A stretch of DNA of 5,322 bases, taken from the NCBI GenBank assembly GCA_035509415.1, contig DATJLQ010000010.1, forward strand, positions 1 through 5,322, read 5' to 3'. Below the pieces are notes generated by a model that saw only the letters and a list, made by a program, of their open reading frames with translations, was not told the origin of the DNA and ran no database searches. Source of the stretch: DATJLQ01 sp035509415. GTDB taxonomy: Bacteria > Pseudomonadota > Alphaproteobacteria > JACZXZ01. Below, in pieces: positions 5,172 through 5,322 of the stretch; the first letter of the stretch is position 1; every line of letters starts with the position of its first letter. Made by a program: the position numbers and the translations under genes.

Positions 5172-5322
5172 TTACTTTCCCGCAAAAAGCGCGCGGCCGA
5201 GCTCGGTGAGCTTGCACACGAGCCAATCCGGTTTCAGGGGATTGTTGAACCAGGGCTCGGCCCAGCGGTTCTCGATGCAGCTTTTGATCGTGCGCGGATC
5301 GATGCGTTGGCCCTCGGCGTCG
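5172..5322 (-). CDS. C-terminal end of an unidentified protein (5' end outside window)
   Basis: The last 49 codons of a leftward gene are visible, ending with TAA at 5172-5174; the first complete codon starts at 5321. The peptide reads DAEGQRIDPRTIKSC, then IENRWAEPWFNNPLKPDW, then LVCKLTELGRALFAGK. Its composition is that of real protein, with many Trp, Asn and Lys residues unusual for chance frames in such GC-rich DNA. The layout of a helix (DPRTIKSCIENRW), a Pro/Asn-rich strand pair and a final LTELGRAL helix resembles the end of a winged-helix domain, so a DNA-binding protein is possible but unproven. It converges with the small membrane-protein gene, 81 bases away; I see no clear terminator in that gap. 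Confidence 0.7.
   Translation of the reverse strand, partial: DAEGQRIDPRTIKSCIENRWAEPWFNNPLKPDWLVCKLTELGRALFAGK

Noticed and set aside
1..5322. Search for CRISPR arrays, tRNA/rRNA genes, insertion sequences, phage or defence systems
   Set aside because: No regularly spaced repeats, cloverleaf-like signatures, transposase motifs or defence-protein motifs were seen.

Overview
The window is GC-rich DNA, very probably from an alphaproteobacterium of the Hyphomicrobiales (Rhizobiales) type. Four things point there: a GTTC-N7-GTTC LexA-type operator, an intergenic palindromic repeat of the kind common in Bradyrhizobium-like genomes, FNR/FixK-type boxes (TTGA-N6-TCAA), and proteins that look alphaproteobacterial (a long class I PhaC, Hsp20, a two-domain VOC dioxygenase). 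The species cannot be determined from the sequence.

Layout. Bases 1-327 hold no gene: a probable SOS box (14-28), a 75-bp imperfect palindrome (98-172) and the intrinsic terminator of phaC (223-251). A complete class I polyhydroxyalkanoate synthase gene, phaC, runs leftward (328-2274). Divergent from it is a small conserved hypothetical gene (2469-2777, rightward). A leftward Hsp20 small heat shock gene (2963-3475) follows, with a strong terminator (2912-2953). Immediately upstream of it lies a leftward type I extradiol dioxygenase-like gene (3584-4531). A 316-bp gap with a weak promoter candidate leads to a small rightward membrane-protein gene (4848-5090). The right edge cuts a leftward gene of which only the last 49 codons are visible (5172-5322).

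How the genes may work together. The most informative signal is regulatory. Both phaC and hsp20 are preceded by an FNR/FixK-type palindrome whose downstream half-site ends exactly 22 nt before a -10-like hexamer (GATAAT for phaC, TAGCCT for hsp20). That is the geometry of a class II FNR/CRP-family activated promoter, centred at about -41.5. Two independent promoters in 1.3 kb sharing this geometry suggest that polymer synthesis and a small chaperone are switched on together when oxygen is scarce, one plausible role of the chaperone being at PHA granules. The dioxygenase has every expected metal ligand and active-site residue of the BphC type, but no aromatic-degradation partners are visible here.

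No tRNA, rRNA, CRISPR array, insertion sequence, phage gene or defence system is recognisable. The genes themselves are ordinary chromosomal genes; the novelty lies mainly in the control regions.
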